Shown here: positions 32,842 through 41,904 of the stretch, piece by piece
How positions within the stretch are numbered: the stretch's first letter is position 1
Layout of the letters: each line of letters starts with the position of its first letter
Assembly: GCF_001881565.1 (NCBI RefSeq)
Contig: NZ_MPDJ01000004.1
Span: forward strand, 326,464 to 372,955
Origin: Eisenbergiella tayi
GTDB taxonomy: Bacteria > Bacillota > Clostridia > Lachnospirales > Lachnospiraceae
Direction: 5' to 3'
DNA length: 46,492 nt
The notes under the pieces: model-generated
Told to the model about the DNA's origin: nothing
The model's input: only the letters and a program-made list of their open reading frames with translations
The model's database searches: none
Translations under genes and position numbers: made by a program

Positions 32842-33885
32842 TTAAAGATTATATTTTGTTTTGATCCTTATTTCCGTATACATGTACTCTTCCGCCGGTT
32901 CCTTATCCCAGCGCAGCTTGTCCGCCAGAAGGGAAACCGCCCTGTAGCCCTGCAGGTAGCCTTCCTGGTCGAGAAGGAAATCCACAACACCTTCCTGCAG
33001 ATATCGTTCATTCTTCGGCGTAAGGTCATAGATAATCACATAGGGGCGGGTTTCCGGCCCTAACCGCTCAAATGCACGCTTTACTCCCTCCTGCCCGCCG
33101 GAAGCCACAAAAATTCCGCCCAGATCCGGGTATGCATTCATAGCGTCGACTATGATTTTTTCAACCTCCTGTGTATGGTCAAAGCTGCTCTGCACGCCTA
33201 TCAGCCCGATATCCGGGAAGCTGTTTTTCAGTTCCTCCACGAATCCGTCCATCCTGCGGCTGCCGGCTCCGTTGGAAAAATATCCGGTAATCCCCAGCAC
33301 CCTTCCTTTTCCATGCATCATAAGCCCCATAAGCCCCGCGGCTGTCCTGCCGCTTTTCCAATTATCTATCCCGACAAAGCACATGCGTTCTGTTCCTACA
33401 ATATCGGAATTAAAGGTAACAAGGGGAATCTTCCTTTCACTGACAAGACGGTTCAGACGGAGCCGTATGCCGTCGCTGTCCACCGGCATCAGCGCCAGGG
33501 CGTCAATCCCTTCCCGTTCCAGTTCATCAATCGCCGCAAGCTGCTCTGCCTCATCAACGGTAGCACTCTCCTTCACGCACACCCTGATTCCCTGTTTTTC
33601 AAGCTTTGCACTGATTTCCGAAATTCCCCGGTTCACTTCTATCATAAAGGAGGAATGACATAGCTGCGTAATCACACCAATTGTTTTGGCCTGTCCGGGA
33701 ATACCGGTCTGTTCCCCCGCTGCTCTTTTCTTTCTGTGCTTCGGAACATATCCCAGTTCATCCGCAATCTGACTGATCCTGGCCGCAGTTTCTTCGCGGA
33801 CCCTGCCGCGTCCGTTTATCGCCCTGTCCACAGTTCCTCTGGACACCCCTGCCAGTTCTGCAATCCGCTGTATTGTTCCTGCCAT
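32842..33885 (-). CDS. LacI-family transcriptional regulator (probable inositol regulator)
   Basis: The 347-residue protein has a LacI helix-turn-helix (TIQRIAELAGVSRGTVDRAINGRGRVREET). A periplasmic-binding-like sensor domain follows (AKTIGVITQLCHSSFMIEVNRGI to VSLLADKL) and resembles sugar or polyol-binding regulators. The ATG at 33885 has GGAGG 5 bases before it; four extra in-frame codons lack support. Its location immediately upstream of iolC, in the same orientation, makes control of the iol genes the likeliest role. The TTTGCGTGC repeats are the natural binding-site candidates. Effector unknown; an inositol intermediate is a guess. Confidence 0.85.
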   Translation of the reverse strand: MAGTIQRIAELAGVSRGTVDRAINGRGRVREETAARISQIADELGYVPKHRKKRAAGEQTGIPGQAKTIGVITQLCHSSFMIEVNRGISEISAKLEKQGIRVCVKESATVDEAEQLAAIDELEREGIDALALMPVDSDGIRLRLNRLVSERKIPLVTFNSDIVGTERMCFVGIDNWKSGRTAAGLMGLMMHGKGRVLGITGYFSNGAGSRRMDGFVEELKNSFPDIGLIGVQSSFDHTQEVEKIIVDAMNAYPDLGGIFVASGGQEGVKRAFERLGPETRPYVIIYDLTPKNERYLQEGVVDFLLDQEGYLQGYRAVSLLADKLRWDKEPAEEYMYTEIRIKTKYNL

Positions 33886-34083
33886 ACCCGCCTCCAAATT
33901 TATGCATCCCGATCCGGCAACGCTCTTATTTATAACTGATTATATCCTGTTTTCCGGCTCTCTGCAATTCCTACCTTTATGGATAAACCGATTATGCATC
34001 TTTTAAGCTGCTGTTCGTTCCCCGCCTTTTGACACCGGAGCACTTATCTGCGGCATATATTTTTATAATTGATTACTTCTCTT

Positions 34084-36288
34084 CTATTCCGAATCCTTCA
34101 AAAATATCCTTCCTTCCCTTATCTTAACAGAAAATTCATTGAACATATTTTCAGAAGAATTTCCCGTCATGACAGTAAAATCACCGTTATGCAGGCTATA
34201 TTTCATCCCCTGGTTATAATACTGAAAGGAAGCAGCCGGAAGCGTTATACAGACATTATCTTTTTCACCTGCTTTCAAAGTAACTCTGCGATATGCTTTC
34301 AGTTCTTTTACAGGCATAACCACATCGCAGTTTCTGCCGGACACGTAAACCTGTACCACCTCCGTGCCGTCATAATGTCCCGTATTTTCCAGCACAAAGG
34401 AAATAAGTATCTCATCCTCCTTTATGTACTGTGAAAAGCTGCCGAAACCAAATGTGGTATAGCTTAATCCATAACCAAAAGGATAGAGAGGATTCCCGTC
34501 ATTCTCATTATAGTGGTACCCCCGTCCGGACGGCTTATGTGCATAAAACAGAGGAAGCTGTCCAACATTCTTGGGAACCGAAACAGGAAGCTTTCCCGAA
34601 GGGGAATAATCTCCAAACAAAATTTCGCAGATCGCCTGTGCCCCTTGTTCTCCCGGATACCATGCCTCCAGGACAGCCGATGCCGAATCGATCCAGCCTG
34701 TCATATCCACAGGAGAACCATTCAGCAGAATAACCGCTGAATTTCTATTGGTATGGAACATCTTACGGATATCCTCTTCCTGATTTCCGAAAACAGATGC
34801 TTCTGCTTTATCTACGATCAGTCCGCCGCCGTCCACCTGGTGTACCATGGCGTCCGAAGGAAGACAAATATTACACCGATCCAGTCCTTCCCCTTCGATA
34901 ATGGTTGTAAAATAGAGCATCGCCGAACAGCCCTTTGCCAGTTCTTCATCGAAATCCGGTGAATATACAACCTCTGTATCTTCTCCCAGATATTCTTTGA
35001 GAAACTGAAGGGGTGTTTTCGCATCCTGCGCCTCCCATCTGCGTTTATATGGCCCGGAATAGTTTCTGCCCAAAGGCACCTCAGCCGCACTCGCCCCAAA
35101 AACACCGACCCTGCAGGTTCTGTTTCTGTCAAAGGGGAGGACGTTTTCATTTTTGAAAAGGATAATGGATTCTCTCGCTGCTTCCAGTGCTGTCTTCTCA
35201 TGGGCTTCACAGCGGACTATTTTCTCCGCTTCCTTTTCGTCTCCAAAAGGCTGTTCAAACAGACCGATCTCAAATTTCACCGCCAGGACATGATAAACAG
35301 CCTTATCGACATCCTCCTGACTCAGTATCTTTTCTTCGACCGCCTTTTTCAGAAGAGAAAAACCTGATGCAGCCGGTAAATTCACATCCAGCCCTGCCTT
35401 AACACATAGCGCTGCCGCCTGATATTCTTCCCCTGTCATATGATGAGAGCTGCATACACCTTCCACGCCTTTATAATCCGAAACCACAAACCCGGGGAAC
35501 TTCCATTCCTCTCTCAGAATATCCGTAAGCAGCTCCCGGCTGCAGGAACAGGGGACCCCATTCCAGCTGTTATATGCGGCCATAACAGAAAGAGCATCCC
35601 CTTCTTTGATACACTTTTCGAACGGAGGAAGATAAACCTCACGCATAACCCGTTCCGAAGAATCGGAGGAATTGGAATCCCTGCCTCCGTAGGAATAATT
35701 ATCCGCATAGTGTTTTAATGTCGCAATCACACCATTCTTCCGGATTCCCTTACACATGGCGGCTCCCATATTAGAAGAAAGGAGAACATCCTCTCCAAAG
35801 GTTTCCATCAGCCTTCCCCACCGGCAGTCCCTCGCAATATTTACCACAGGAGAAAGCACCTGCCTCACACCTACCGCCGCACATTCCTTTCCGATGATCT
35901 CCCCTATTTCCTGCACCAGCTCATCATCAAAGCTGGACGCCATGCCAATCGGCTGCGGAAACATTGTCGCCATTCCCCACTGTGCTCCATGCAGAGCCTC
36001 CTCATGAATAAGCGGGGGAATCCCATGAGGCTGAGCCTCGATACTGGCACGTATATCCTGATTGATCCGCGCGGCAACCTCCGACGGCGCAGCAGGTTCC
36101 TTTCTTTTCCAATGCATGAAATGACCTGCACTTCTGTAATTTCCGTACAATGGATTCCTGCATTGATCATAAGTTTCACCGATATCAAATATCATGCAGC
36201 CTGACAATTGATATAACTTTTCCTCCATGGACATTTGTTTCAGAAGCTCTTTTGCTCTTTTAGCCGACGATGCACTGATCTCTTTCAT
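34084..36288 (-). CDS. glycoside hydrolase family 3 beta-glycosidase
   Basis: The 734-residue GH3 enzyme has the (alpha/beta)8 domain with the nucleophile aspartate in FVVSDYKGVEG (near residue 245) and the family signature ATLKHYADNYSYGGRDSNSSDSS. A GH3 C-terminal domain (SIILFKNENVLPFDRN ... LPLFYAHKPSGRGYHYNE) and a terminal fibronectin-III-like domain follow (FVLENTGHYDGTEVVQVYVS). There is no signal peptide, so it acts in the cytoplasm on imported oligosaccharides or glycosides. The ATG at 36288 follows AGGAGG. The promoter at 36638-36666 is embedded in operator-like palindromes. Specificity (beta-glucosidase, beta-xylosidase or other) is not clear. Confidence 0.9.
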   Translation of the reverse strand: MKEISASSAKRAKELLKQMSMEEKLYQLSGCMIFDIGETYDQCRNPLYGNYRSAGHFMHWKRKEPAAPSEVAARINQDIRASIEAQPHGIPPLIHEEALHGAQWGMATMFPQPIGMASSFDDELVQEIGEIIGKECAAVGVRQVLSPVVNIARDCRWGRLMETFGEDVLLSSNMGAAMCKGIRKNGVIATLKHYADNYSYGGRDSNSSDSSERVMREVYLPPFEKCIKEGDALSVMAAYNSWNGVPCSCSRELLTDILREEWKFPGFVVSDYKGVEGVCSSHHMTGEEYQAAALCVKAGLDVNLPAASGFSLLKKAVEEKILSQEDVDKAVYHVLAVKFEIGLFEQPFGDEKEAEKIVRCEAHEKTALEAARESIILFKNENVLPFDRNRTCRVGVFGASAAEVPLGRNYSGPYKRRWEAQDAKTPLQFLKEYLGEDTEVVYSPDFDEELAKGCSAMLYFTTIIEGEGLDRCNICLPSDAMVHQVDGGGLIVDKAEASVFGNQEEDIRKMFHTNRNSAVILLNGSPVDMTGWIDSASAVLEAWYPGEQGAQAICEILFGDYSPSGKLPVSVPKNVGQLPLFYAHKPSGRGYHYNENDGNPLYPFGYGLSYTTFGFGSFSQYIKEDEILISFVLENTGHYDGTEVVQVYVSGRNCDVVMPVKELKAYRRVTLKAGEKDNVCITLPAASFQYYNQGMKYSLHNGDFTVMTGNSSENMFNEFSVKIREGRIFLKDSE

Positions 36289-36566
36289 ATTTCCCCTCCT
36301 GTAAAATATACCAAACCATAATGAGTCCGGTAATTTCACTTCCTCTGATTTTCCTGTTTTCCATCCGCCCGCAAGTACATGGGACGCTTTTCCTATTCTT
36401 ACTTCATTATAATAATATGTTTAAATAAATTATAATGCCTGCTTATGATACATTCTGAAACTCCGCATCTGCACATGCTTTCCGCCGTCAGTCTCTTTAC
36501 TGCCGCGCTCTTTCCTGTTGCGCCGAAAGTAATGACTGAGACAGTATTACCTGCTCCTTTCCCGTT

Positions 36567-36582
36567 ATTTACACGTGTAAAT
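36567..36582. promoter_or_regulatory. perfect 16-bp operator-like palindrome
   Basis: ATTTACACGTGTAAAT is fully symmetric and lies about 60 bases downstream of the GH3 transcription start. Its core ACACGTGT recurs in the promoter spacer, with centres 77 bases apart, as if for two dimers of one repressor. Confidence 0.6.
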
Positions 36583-36637
36583 TATGTGTGTAAAAAAAAG
36601 AAACTATATTAAGTTTTTAGTTTTATTATATGCTTGG

Positions 36638-36666
36638 ATTATAAAATACACGTGTTAAAAAGTCAA
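36638..36666 (-). promoter_or_regulatory. GH3 promoter with operator in the spacer
   Basis: On the minus strand TTGACT (36661-36666), a 17-base spacer and TATAAT (36638-36643) are near consensus. The spacer contains ACACGTGT (36648-36655), so repressor binding there would block RNA polymerase. Confidence 0.8.
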
Positions 36667-36939
36667 TATACTATCTATTAACTTATCTAATAACTTCTAT
36701 AAAAATTTCCTGAAGGATACTCCCCCATCTCTCCGTAAACGTTGTTCCACACTTCCTGGCCCTGATGTCCGGCTGCTGTTCCCTGCACGTGCCTTTAAAT
36801 GCGGTACTTAATTTTGCAGCCTTTGCCAACTTTAGTACCGCTTCATTTTAGCAGAGCAAAAACGAGCCCGCGCAGGAAATCGGGGAACCAGGACGCATAG
36901 TACAAACCCTGCGGATGGAGGGGAAAGAGGTTCCTATCT

Positions 36940-37410
36940 TTACAGATGCTCTTTGCAGGATATTTGGGTTACTTCCATCTTAAAAATAAGAACGGCATCG
37001 AGCATATCTTCTGAAAATTCCCAGTTGCTTTTTCCGGTGTTGTGCAGCATGATTGTCTGCAGAGCTGATTTCTTAGATTCCCGATCTTCCACAAAATCAA
37101 TGTTTCCGGTTCCTATTACGCTGAGAAAACCGGCAGAATATTGGCAGGCTTTTTCCCCTTCATGCAGATGGTAATTGGTGTCCAGTTCAAAGCCGGCAGA
37201 ATGGGTTCTGGATATCAGATCTACCTTTCTTCCTTCTTTGGCACTGTGAAAATAGAAGATCCTTTTTTCCTCTTCTTCTGTATAGCCGAAATTCATGGGA
37301 ACGATATATACCTCTCCTTCATCATAAAAACCAAGACGGCAGCAATGACTGGCCTCAATCGCTTCCCTGATTTTTCCGGCATCGGTTACCTCTCTGTCTT
37401 TTCTTCTCAT
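36940..37410 (-). CDS. pyridoxamine 5'-phosphate oxidase-family (flavin-binding split barrel) protein
   Basis: The 156-residue protein has the PNPOx-like/NimA-type pattern SHCCRLGFYDEGEVYIVPMNFGY, FYFHSAKEGRKVDLI and a later GTGNIDFVEDRESKKSALQ. These bind FMN or a related cofactor. The ATG at 37410 has GAGGAG 7 bases upstream; a TTG 5 codons earlier is less likely. The gene stands alone. Members include nitroimidazole-resistance reductases and general flavin reductases; the activity is not determined. Confidence 0.82.
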   Translation of the reverse strand: MRRKDREVTDAGKIREAIEASHCCRLGFYDEGEVYIVPMNFGYTEEEEKRIFYFHSAKEGRKVDLISRTHSAGFELDTNYHLHEGEKACQYSAGFLSVIGTGNIDFVEDRESKKSALQTIMLHNTGKSNWEFSEDMLDAVLIFKMEVTQISCKEHL

Positions 37411-37541
37411 ATCTTTTCTCCTCAATTCGTTTCCTTTTTTCCATATCCCATTTACTTATCCGAGGAACTGCAGAACAATATCTGCTTTCTATAATAAAGG
37501 GAATATTGAGGGGATGCAAGGGTATAGATAAAACGTAAGTG

Positions 37542-38612
37542 TCATTCTCCTATAAAATATTCCCATTCTCTGTCATAATCGCAATGAAACCAATAGCTCA
37601 CCTTTCCGCTTTCTCCAGAATAAGCCATGGACCACTGTGTTGTCCACTCTCCTTCCGGCTGTGATACCTTGATAAGTTCCTCCTTAACCTGCTGCCAGGT
37701 CAATACCCCATTGTTCGCATCATAGGCGGAACAGAGGCTTTCATAACGTCTCTGTGAGCTTTCCCCTCCTGAGGAACTGTCTTTTCCCGCAAGATTAAAA
37801 TTGGTGACGCAGGGAGATTCCACAGGCAGCATCCTGCCATTCACAAATTCCAGTACTACCGATTTCCCGGAAGCATCAGAAACAGCAAGATGATGGCTGA
37901 TACCGCCGGATGCATAAATGTCGTATTGCTCAAGAATTTCAATTGCCTCCTCCACTGTGGCCGCCTTATTCAAAATCAGCCTTGTTGCATTCGTAATTGT
38001 CAAATCAGTTTTGTCGGTATCAATCGTTTCCATGCCGCCCTCATTAACTTCCAGATCTGCAACACACAGACCGGCTTCGTTAACACCGTCCATAGGAACA
38101 TAGAGAGCTGCAATTGCCAGCATTTTATTGATAAAGTTATCCGGCCTTGTTTCCATGCTGCCCGTAATGTTCTTAAAATCACAAGTAGCAATTGATGCAT
38201 AACCATCCTCCGGGATACATTTGACAATAATCGGCACTGAACCATTCCAGTCAAAGTTTCTTCCCCAGACATGACCTCCATTTTCATCTTCTGCTGATAT
38301 CATACTGCAGGCCGGACCGACTTCTTCAATTTCTATCTGGTAAAATCCTTTCGAAATACACTTTGTCAGAAAAGCTTCTACCTCTTTATCCGAAGCCGCC
38401 CCTCCGCTCTCCAGAAACTCCTCAAAATGATAATCCCCTTTTACCTCCATATAATATAAGGGAAATTCATCAGATTCCTTACGGATAGTACCGATAATTC
38501 CCAATTCCTCCCGAAAGAGAACCCCTGCACCCACTGCTGTAAGGAGCAGTACTGCCAGGATTACGCAAAGTCCTGTACGTAAAATCTTTCTTCGTTTCTT
38601 TTCTTTCTGCAT
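37542..38612 (-). CDS. linear amide C-N hydrolase (choloylglycine hydrolase/acyltransferase-like, membrane-anchored)
   Basis: The 356-residue protein has an N-terminal basic stretch and one membrane helix (TGLCVILAVLLLTAVGAGVL), so the enzyme domain should be extracytoplasmic. The Ntn-hydrolase core begins at the likely nucleophile cysteine in GPACSMISAEDENG (near residue 102) and continues with HVWGRNFDW, the pattern of the penicillin acylase/conjugated bile acid hydrolase families. NEAGLCVADL and VVLEFVNGRM follow as usual. A bile salt or N-acyl amide substrate is possible, but the anchored form differs from classic cytoplasmic bile salt hydrolases. Confidence 0.8.
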   Translation of the reverse strand: MQKEKKRRKILRTGLCVILAVLLLTAVGAGVLFREELGIIGTIRKESDEFPLYYMEVKGDYHFEEFLESGGAASDKEVEAFLTKCISKGFYQIEIEEVGPACSMISAEDENGGHVWGRNFDWNGSVPIIVKCIPEDGYASIATCDFKNITGSMETRPDNFINKMLAIAALYVPMDGVNEAGLCVADLEVNEGGMETIDTDKTDLTITNATRLILNKAATVEEAIEILEQYDIYASGGISHHLAVSDASGKSVVLEFVNGRMLPVESPCVTNFNLAGKDSSSGGESSQRRYESLCSAYDANNGVLTWQQVKEELIKVSQPEGEWTTQWSMAYSGESGKVSYWFHCDYDREWEYFIGE

Positions 38613-38747
38613 AATTCTTCTCTCCGCATTTCCCGGCCTTGGCCTGAATTTTAATCCTTTAGCTTACCCCGTAGTATATCTCAGCCGGCTTTCATTCTCA
38701 ATATGTCGGCAGGCAGGATGCGGAAACAGGACGGTAACCTGCAAAAA

Positions 38748-38770
38748 AAGGACGGCAAGCTGCCGCCCTT
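38748..38770 (-). terminator. terminator of the LytTR-DUF3021 operon
   Basis: On the minus strand AAGGGCGGCA and TGCCGTCCTT form a 10-bp stem (one G-T pair) with a 3-base loop and a T7 tract. Confidence 0.85.
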
Positions 38771-38779
38771 ACAAAACGA

Positions 38780-39211
38780 TTACGAATGGTACTTCTTTCT
38801 CAAACTGTCATTTAACTTGTCTGCCGTTTTCTTATCCTGATAATAAGCTACAGCAAGTACTGCCGCATATACGCCTAAAATCAACAGTACAAAAACAGCA
38901 ACCTCCAACGGCTTATCGATATTAACCCAGTCCCATTTAGAAGCAAAAAATAAAACAATCGCGACCTCCAAAGGGATATGGATACAGAAACGTACCGCCA
39001 TCTGTTTTTTCCCAAGCTCTTTCCCTGACGCAAATATTAAAAAAGACAGATCACAAAACAGCGCCAGCAGCAAAATTCCCCCTATATCCCCGACAGAAAG
39101 GACAGTATCCGGATATAACAGCCGGCAGGATATATACATAGCCATAGTCACGCCTGTGGTAATTACAAAAAAAGAGTGAAACATTGTTTTCAGCAAATCT
39201 TTTATCGGCAC
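38780..39211 (-). CDS. DUF3021 family membrane protein
   Basis: The 143-residue protein has four membrane helices (FVITTGVTMAMYISCRLLY, IGGILLLALFCDLSFLIFA, ICIHIPLEVAIVLFFA, AVFVLLILGVYAAVLAVAYY). It starts with GTG behind AGGAGG, 12 bases after the LytTR gene. DUF3021 proteins are nearly always encoded next to a LytTR regulator and are thought to inhibit or tether it. That pairing is exactly what is seen here. It is followed by a strong terminator. Confidence 0.88.
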   Translation of the reverse strand: MPIKDLLKTMFHSFFVITTGVTMAMYISCRLLYPDTVLSVGDIGGILLLALFCDLSFLIFASGKELGKKQMAVRFCIHIPLEVAIVLFFASKWDWVNIDKPLEVAVFVLLILGVYAAVLAVAYYQDKKTADKLNDSLRKKYHS

Positions 39212-39223
39212 TTTCGCTTCCTC

Positions 39224-39658
39224 CTAAATTCCCAGACGCTTTTTTAAGCTGCCTACATATTGTCTTGAGATGATAACACGTTCTCCATTATCAAGTACGG
39301 CTTCGAATCTACCATTTAAAGCAGGATTGAGTGATTTAATTTTGCTCAAATTCAGCATTACAGATTTGGATACTCTCAGCAAATCGCTGCCGGTTAAGCA
39401 TTCTTCCAATTCATAAAGCTTTTGCTTTAATTCATATACCGCATCCCTGCAGTAAAGAAAGGTTTTATTTTCAACCACTTCTATATAGTAAGCATCATGA
39501 GTTCCGATACGGTGAATTTGATTTCCGCTGTATGCTACAAGACCATCCTGCGCTTTCAATAATGCAAGTGCACGGAGAAGCTCCGGTGTCATCTCACGGC
39601 ATCTGAATATAACCTGATCCTCTTCCTGATCCCCAGGCTCCTCAATAACGATTTTCAC
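39224..39658 (-). CDS. LytTR-family DNA-binding regulator
   Basis: The 144-residue protein is mostly a LytTR domain: IHRIGTHDAYYIEVVENKTF, LYELEECLTGSDLLRVSKSV, LNLSKIKSLNPALNGRFEAVL, and VIISRQYVGSLKKRLGI. No receiver domain is present, so its control is likely through the adjacent DUF3021 membrane protein. The start is GTG with AGGAG about 10 bases upstream. It lies 17 bases after the dipeptidase gene, which may be in the same transcript. Confidence 0.9.
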   Translation of the reverse strand: MKIVIEEPGDQEEDQVIFRCREMTPELLRALALLKAQDGLVAYSGNQIHRIGTHDAYYIEVVENKTFLYCRDAVYELKQKLYELEECLTGSDLLRVSKSVMLNLSKIKSLNPALNGRFEAVLDNGERVIISRQYVGSLKKRLGI

Positions 39659-39675
39659 TGCTTCTTCTCCTGTTT

Positions 39676-40704
39676 TTACACTAACACTTCCTTATAAACC
39701 CGCAGCACATTCCCCAGTAGGATTTTATCCACCTGAGATGAGGTAAAGCCCGCTTTTCCAAAAGCATCAATCAACAAAGGCATACAGGAGGCGTCCGGCA
39801 GCTCATCATGTGTTTTGATACCGTCAAAATCGGTTCCCAGTCCCAGGCAGTCTGTTCCGCCCACATTGACGATATGCTTTGCATGCTCCACAATAGCAGC
39901 AATCGAACCATAGGTGGCTTCTCCGTCCGGCACATCTGTCAGGAAAGCCGGACAGAAATTCAATCCGGTTACTCCTCCCCGCTCCGCCAGCAGCCGAATC
40001 ATATCATCCGTCAGATTCCGTGCCCAGGAGCAGACAGCCCTGGCATTGGAATGGCTCGCCACAAAGGGCTTCTTTGTCACCCGCAGCACATCCATGAAGC
40101 CTGCATCTGATAAATGGGAAACATCCACAATCATTCCCAGGTGCTCCATCTCCTGTACAAAAGCGATACCTGTTTCCGTAAGGCCCTGATTTACATTGGC
40201 TTTCCGGAAATCCGGCCGGAAGGATTCGGGATCCACACCTTCTCCCGGCACTTCCAGATTGGGCCAGCCTAATTCATTGGGAAAATTCCAGGTGAGGGTG
40301 AGCATCCGCACTCCAAGCCTGTATAAGGTGCGCAGGAAGGCCGGATTTCCCTTACATACACCGCCCTCTTCCACCGTCAGCATGGCAGACATGAGGCCGG
40401 CCTTCCTGTTGCTCTCAATATCAGCATAGGAGTATACCGGGCGGATGAGATCTTTGTTTTTATCCAGTTCGTCATAGTACACATCGGCCAGCTCCAGAAC
40501 CTCCTCCAGAGGATTTTCACAGCTGCTCAGGTGGACAAACAAAGCAAAATTCTGCAGCAGGTAATCTGCTTTTTTCATTTTTTCCAAATCAATATGTAAC
40601 CCGTTGGAACGAAGCGTATTCTCTTTTATCCGGGCTGCATCGCCCTTTCTTCTAATATCCAGCAGCTCTGAAATCGTGTCACAATGCATATCTAAAATTT
40701 TCAT
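39676..40704 (-). CDS. membrane dipeptidase (peptidase family M19)
   Basis: It hydrolyses dipeptides with a binuclear zinc site. The 342-residue protein begins MKILDMHCDTISELL, with the HxD metal ligands. It then has the bridging glutamate in TVEEGGVC, SHSNARAVCSWARN with the later histidine, and GLGTDFDG. There is no signal peptide, so it is probably cytoplasmic. It precedes the LytTR/DUF3021 pair on the same strand and lies downstream of lgt after a hairpin. Confidence 0.93.
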   Translation of the reverse strand: MKILDMHCDTISELLDIRRKGDAARIKENTLRSNGLHIDLEKMKKADYLLQNFALFVHLSSCENPLEEVLELADVYYDELDKNKDLIRPVYSYADIESNRKAGLMSAMLTVEEGGVCKGNPAFLRTLYRLGVRMLTLTWNFPNELGWPNLEVPGEGVDPESFRPDFRKANVNQGLTETGIAFVQEMEHLGMIVDVSHLSDAGFMDVLRVTKKPFVASHSNARAVCSWARNLTDDMIRLLAERGGVTGLNFCPAFLTDVPDGEATYGSIAAIVEHAKHIVNVGGTDCLGLGTDFDGIKTHDELPDASCMPLLIDAFGKAGFTSSQVDKILLGNVLRVYKEVLV

Positions 40705-40743
40705 TCTTTATTTCCTTCCCCATATTATTTTTTATTCATGAAA

Positions 40744-40783
40744 GGAAAAGGGCAGCAGCTATCAAGCTGTCCCGCCCTTTTCC
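40744..40783. terminator. hairpin overlapping the end of lgt
   Basis: GGAAAAGGGC and GCCCTTTTCC form a perfect 10-bp stem, with AGCT/AGCT pairing inside it. The loop includes the lgt stop codon region. The T-tract on the minus strand is short, so termination may be incomplete. Confidence 0.6.
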
Positions 40784-41730
40784 TCATCATCCGCAGTCTT
40801 TTCCCCGCTGTCATCATCCTCCGGCCCTGCTGCTTCCGCCGTATCTTCCGTGTCCGCAGCTTCTGCTGCTTCTGTTTTTTCAGAAGCATTCTCTGTTCCG
40901 TTTTTCTCTTCACTGCCGGACGTTTCTTCCTGCCATGCGGTTCCATCCGGGCCTACCATAAATGTCTTTACTCCCTTATTCGCCATCATCTGAGTGACTG
41001 CCACCACAAGAATACCTGCTATTAAAGTAAAGATTGCTATAAACTGGGAGGTGGACAGGCTTCCTACACTTCCTCTTTCCAAATCCCCCCGGTAAAACTC
41101 CAGGATGAACCGGCCGATACTGTAGAAAATCAGATAAAAGCCGCCGACCTGGCCTTCCGCCTTTTTCTTCTTGGCAATATTTATCAGGACAAAAAAGTTC
41201 AGGAAGTTCAAAAGACTGGAAATTTCCTGGGTTGGAATCAGCGATACTCCATTGGGTGCAAAGTCTGAATGTGTAAAGGTTATTCCCAACGGCCCGTCAG
41301 TTGGCCTTCCATAACAGCAGCCGGCCAGGAAACAGCCTATGCGGCCAAAGCCCTGGGCAAGAGCCACAGAAGGCACCGCTAAATCAAAGTAGGACATAAA
41401 ATTCACTTTTTTATGCCTGCAGTACAGACATCCGCCAATGATGCCGCCGATCAGTCCTCCGTATACCACCCATCCATTCTGAAGAGAATGAAGGATGTAT
41501 GCCGGATCGGCAATGATTTTATCAATAACGGTAATACAGAACAGTATCTTGGAGCCCAGATATCCGAAAATCAGACACCAGATAACCAGCCCGAATATCT
41601 TATCCGGATCCAGCTTCAGCTTCTTTGCCCGGCTCTCCGCAGTCAGATATGCCGCAATAATGCCAATACCTATCATCAGTCCATAGCCGTAAATAGTAAA
41701 CGGCCCAATGGAAAGTAATTCGTTCTTCAT
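40762..41730 (-). CDS. lgt: prolipoprotein diacylglyceryl transferase
   Basis: It transfers diacylglycerol from phosphatidylglycerol to the lipobox cysteine of lipoproteins. The 322-residue protein has about seven membrane helices and the Lgt signature GRIGCFLAGCCYGRPTDGPLG (near residues 130-150), in the clostridial variant. An unusual acidic Glu/Ala/Thr tail of about 50 residues ends the protein, well beyond a normal Lgt C terminus. It should lie in the cytoplasm or outside the membrane. The gene is followed by an overlapping hairpin. Confidence 0.93.
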   Translation of the reverse strand: MKNELLSIGPFTIYGYGLMIGIGIIAAYLTAESRAKKLKLDPDKIFGLVIWCLIFGYLGSKILFCITVIDKIIADPAYILHSLQNGWVVYGGLIGGIIGGCLYCRHKKVNFMSYFDLAVPSVALAQGFGRIGCFLAGCCYGRPTDGPLGITFTHSDFAPNGVSLIPTQEISSLLNFLNFFVLINIAKKKKAEGQVGGFYLIFYSIGRFILEFYRGDLERGSVGSLSTSQFIAIFTLIAGILVVAVTQMMANKGVKTFMVGPDGTAWQEETSGSEEKNGTENASEKTEAAEAADTEDTAEAAGPEDDDSGEKTADDEEKGGTA

Positions 41731-41904
41731 ATGTTTATCCTTTCCCTGTGCAGATTATGCATTGTAACAGCCGCTTTTCCATCCGGACAGAAGCCATCCG
41801 GCCAGAAATGCTTATCTGCTATTCTATCATTCTTCCCCCGCCAGCGCAACCCCGGTTCGCAGTCCGCCTCCGGCAATAGCCTTTTCCTGTTCGGACAAAA
41901 GGAA

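Larger units (their letters stand above)
36289..36939. other. 650-base intergenic region upstream of the GH3 gene
   Basis: It contains the GH3 promoter and two CACGTG-centred operators, with a leader of about 340 bases. Further right, an 8-bp inverted repeat (GCGGTACT at 36801 and AGTACCGC ending at 36841) may be a weak terminator of the PNPOx-like gene. No open frame of interest is seen. Confidence 0.6.
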
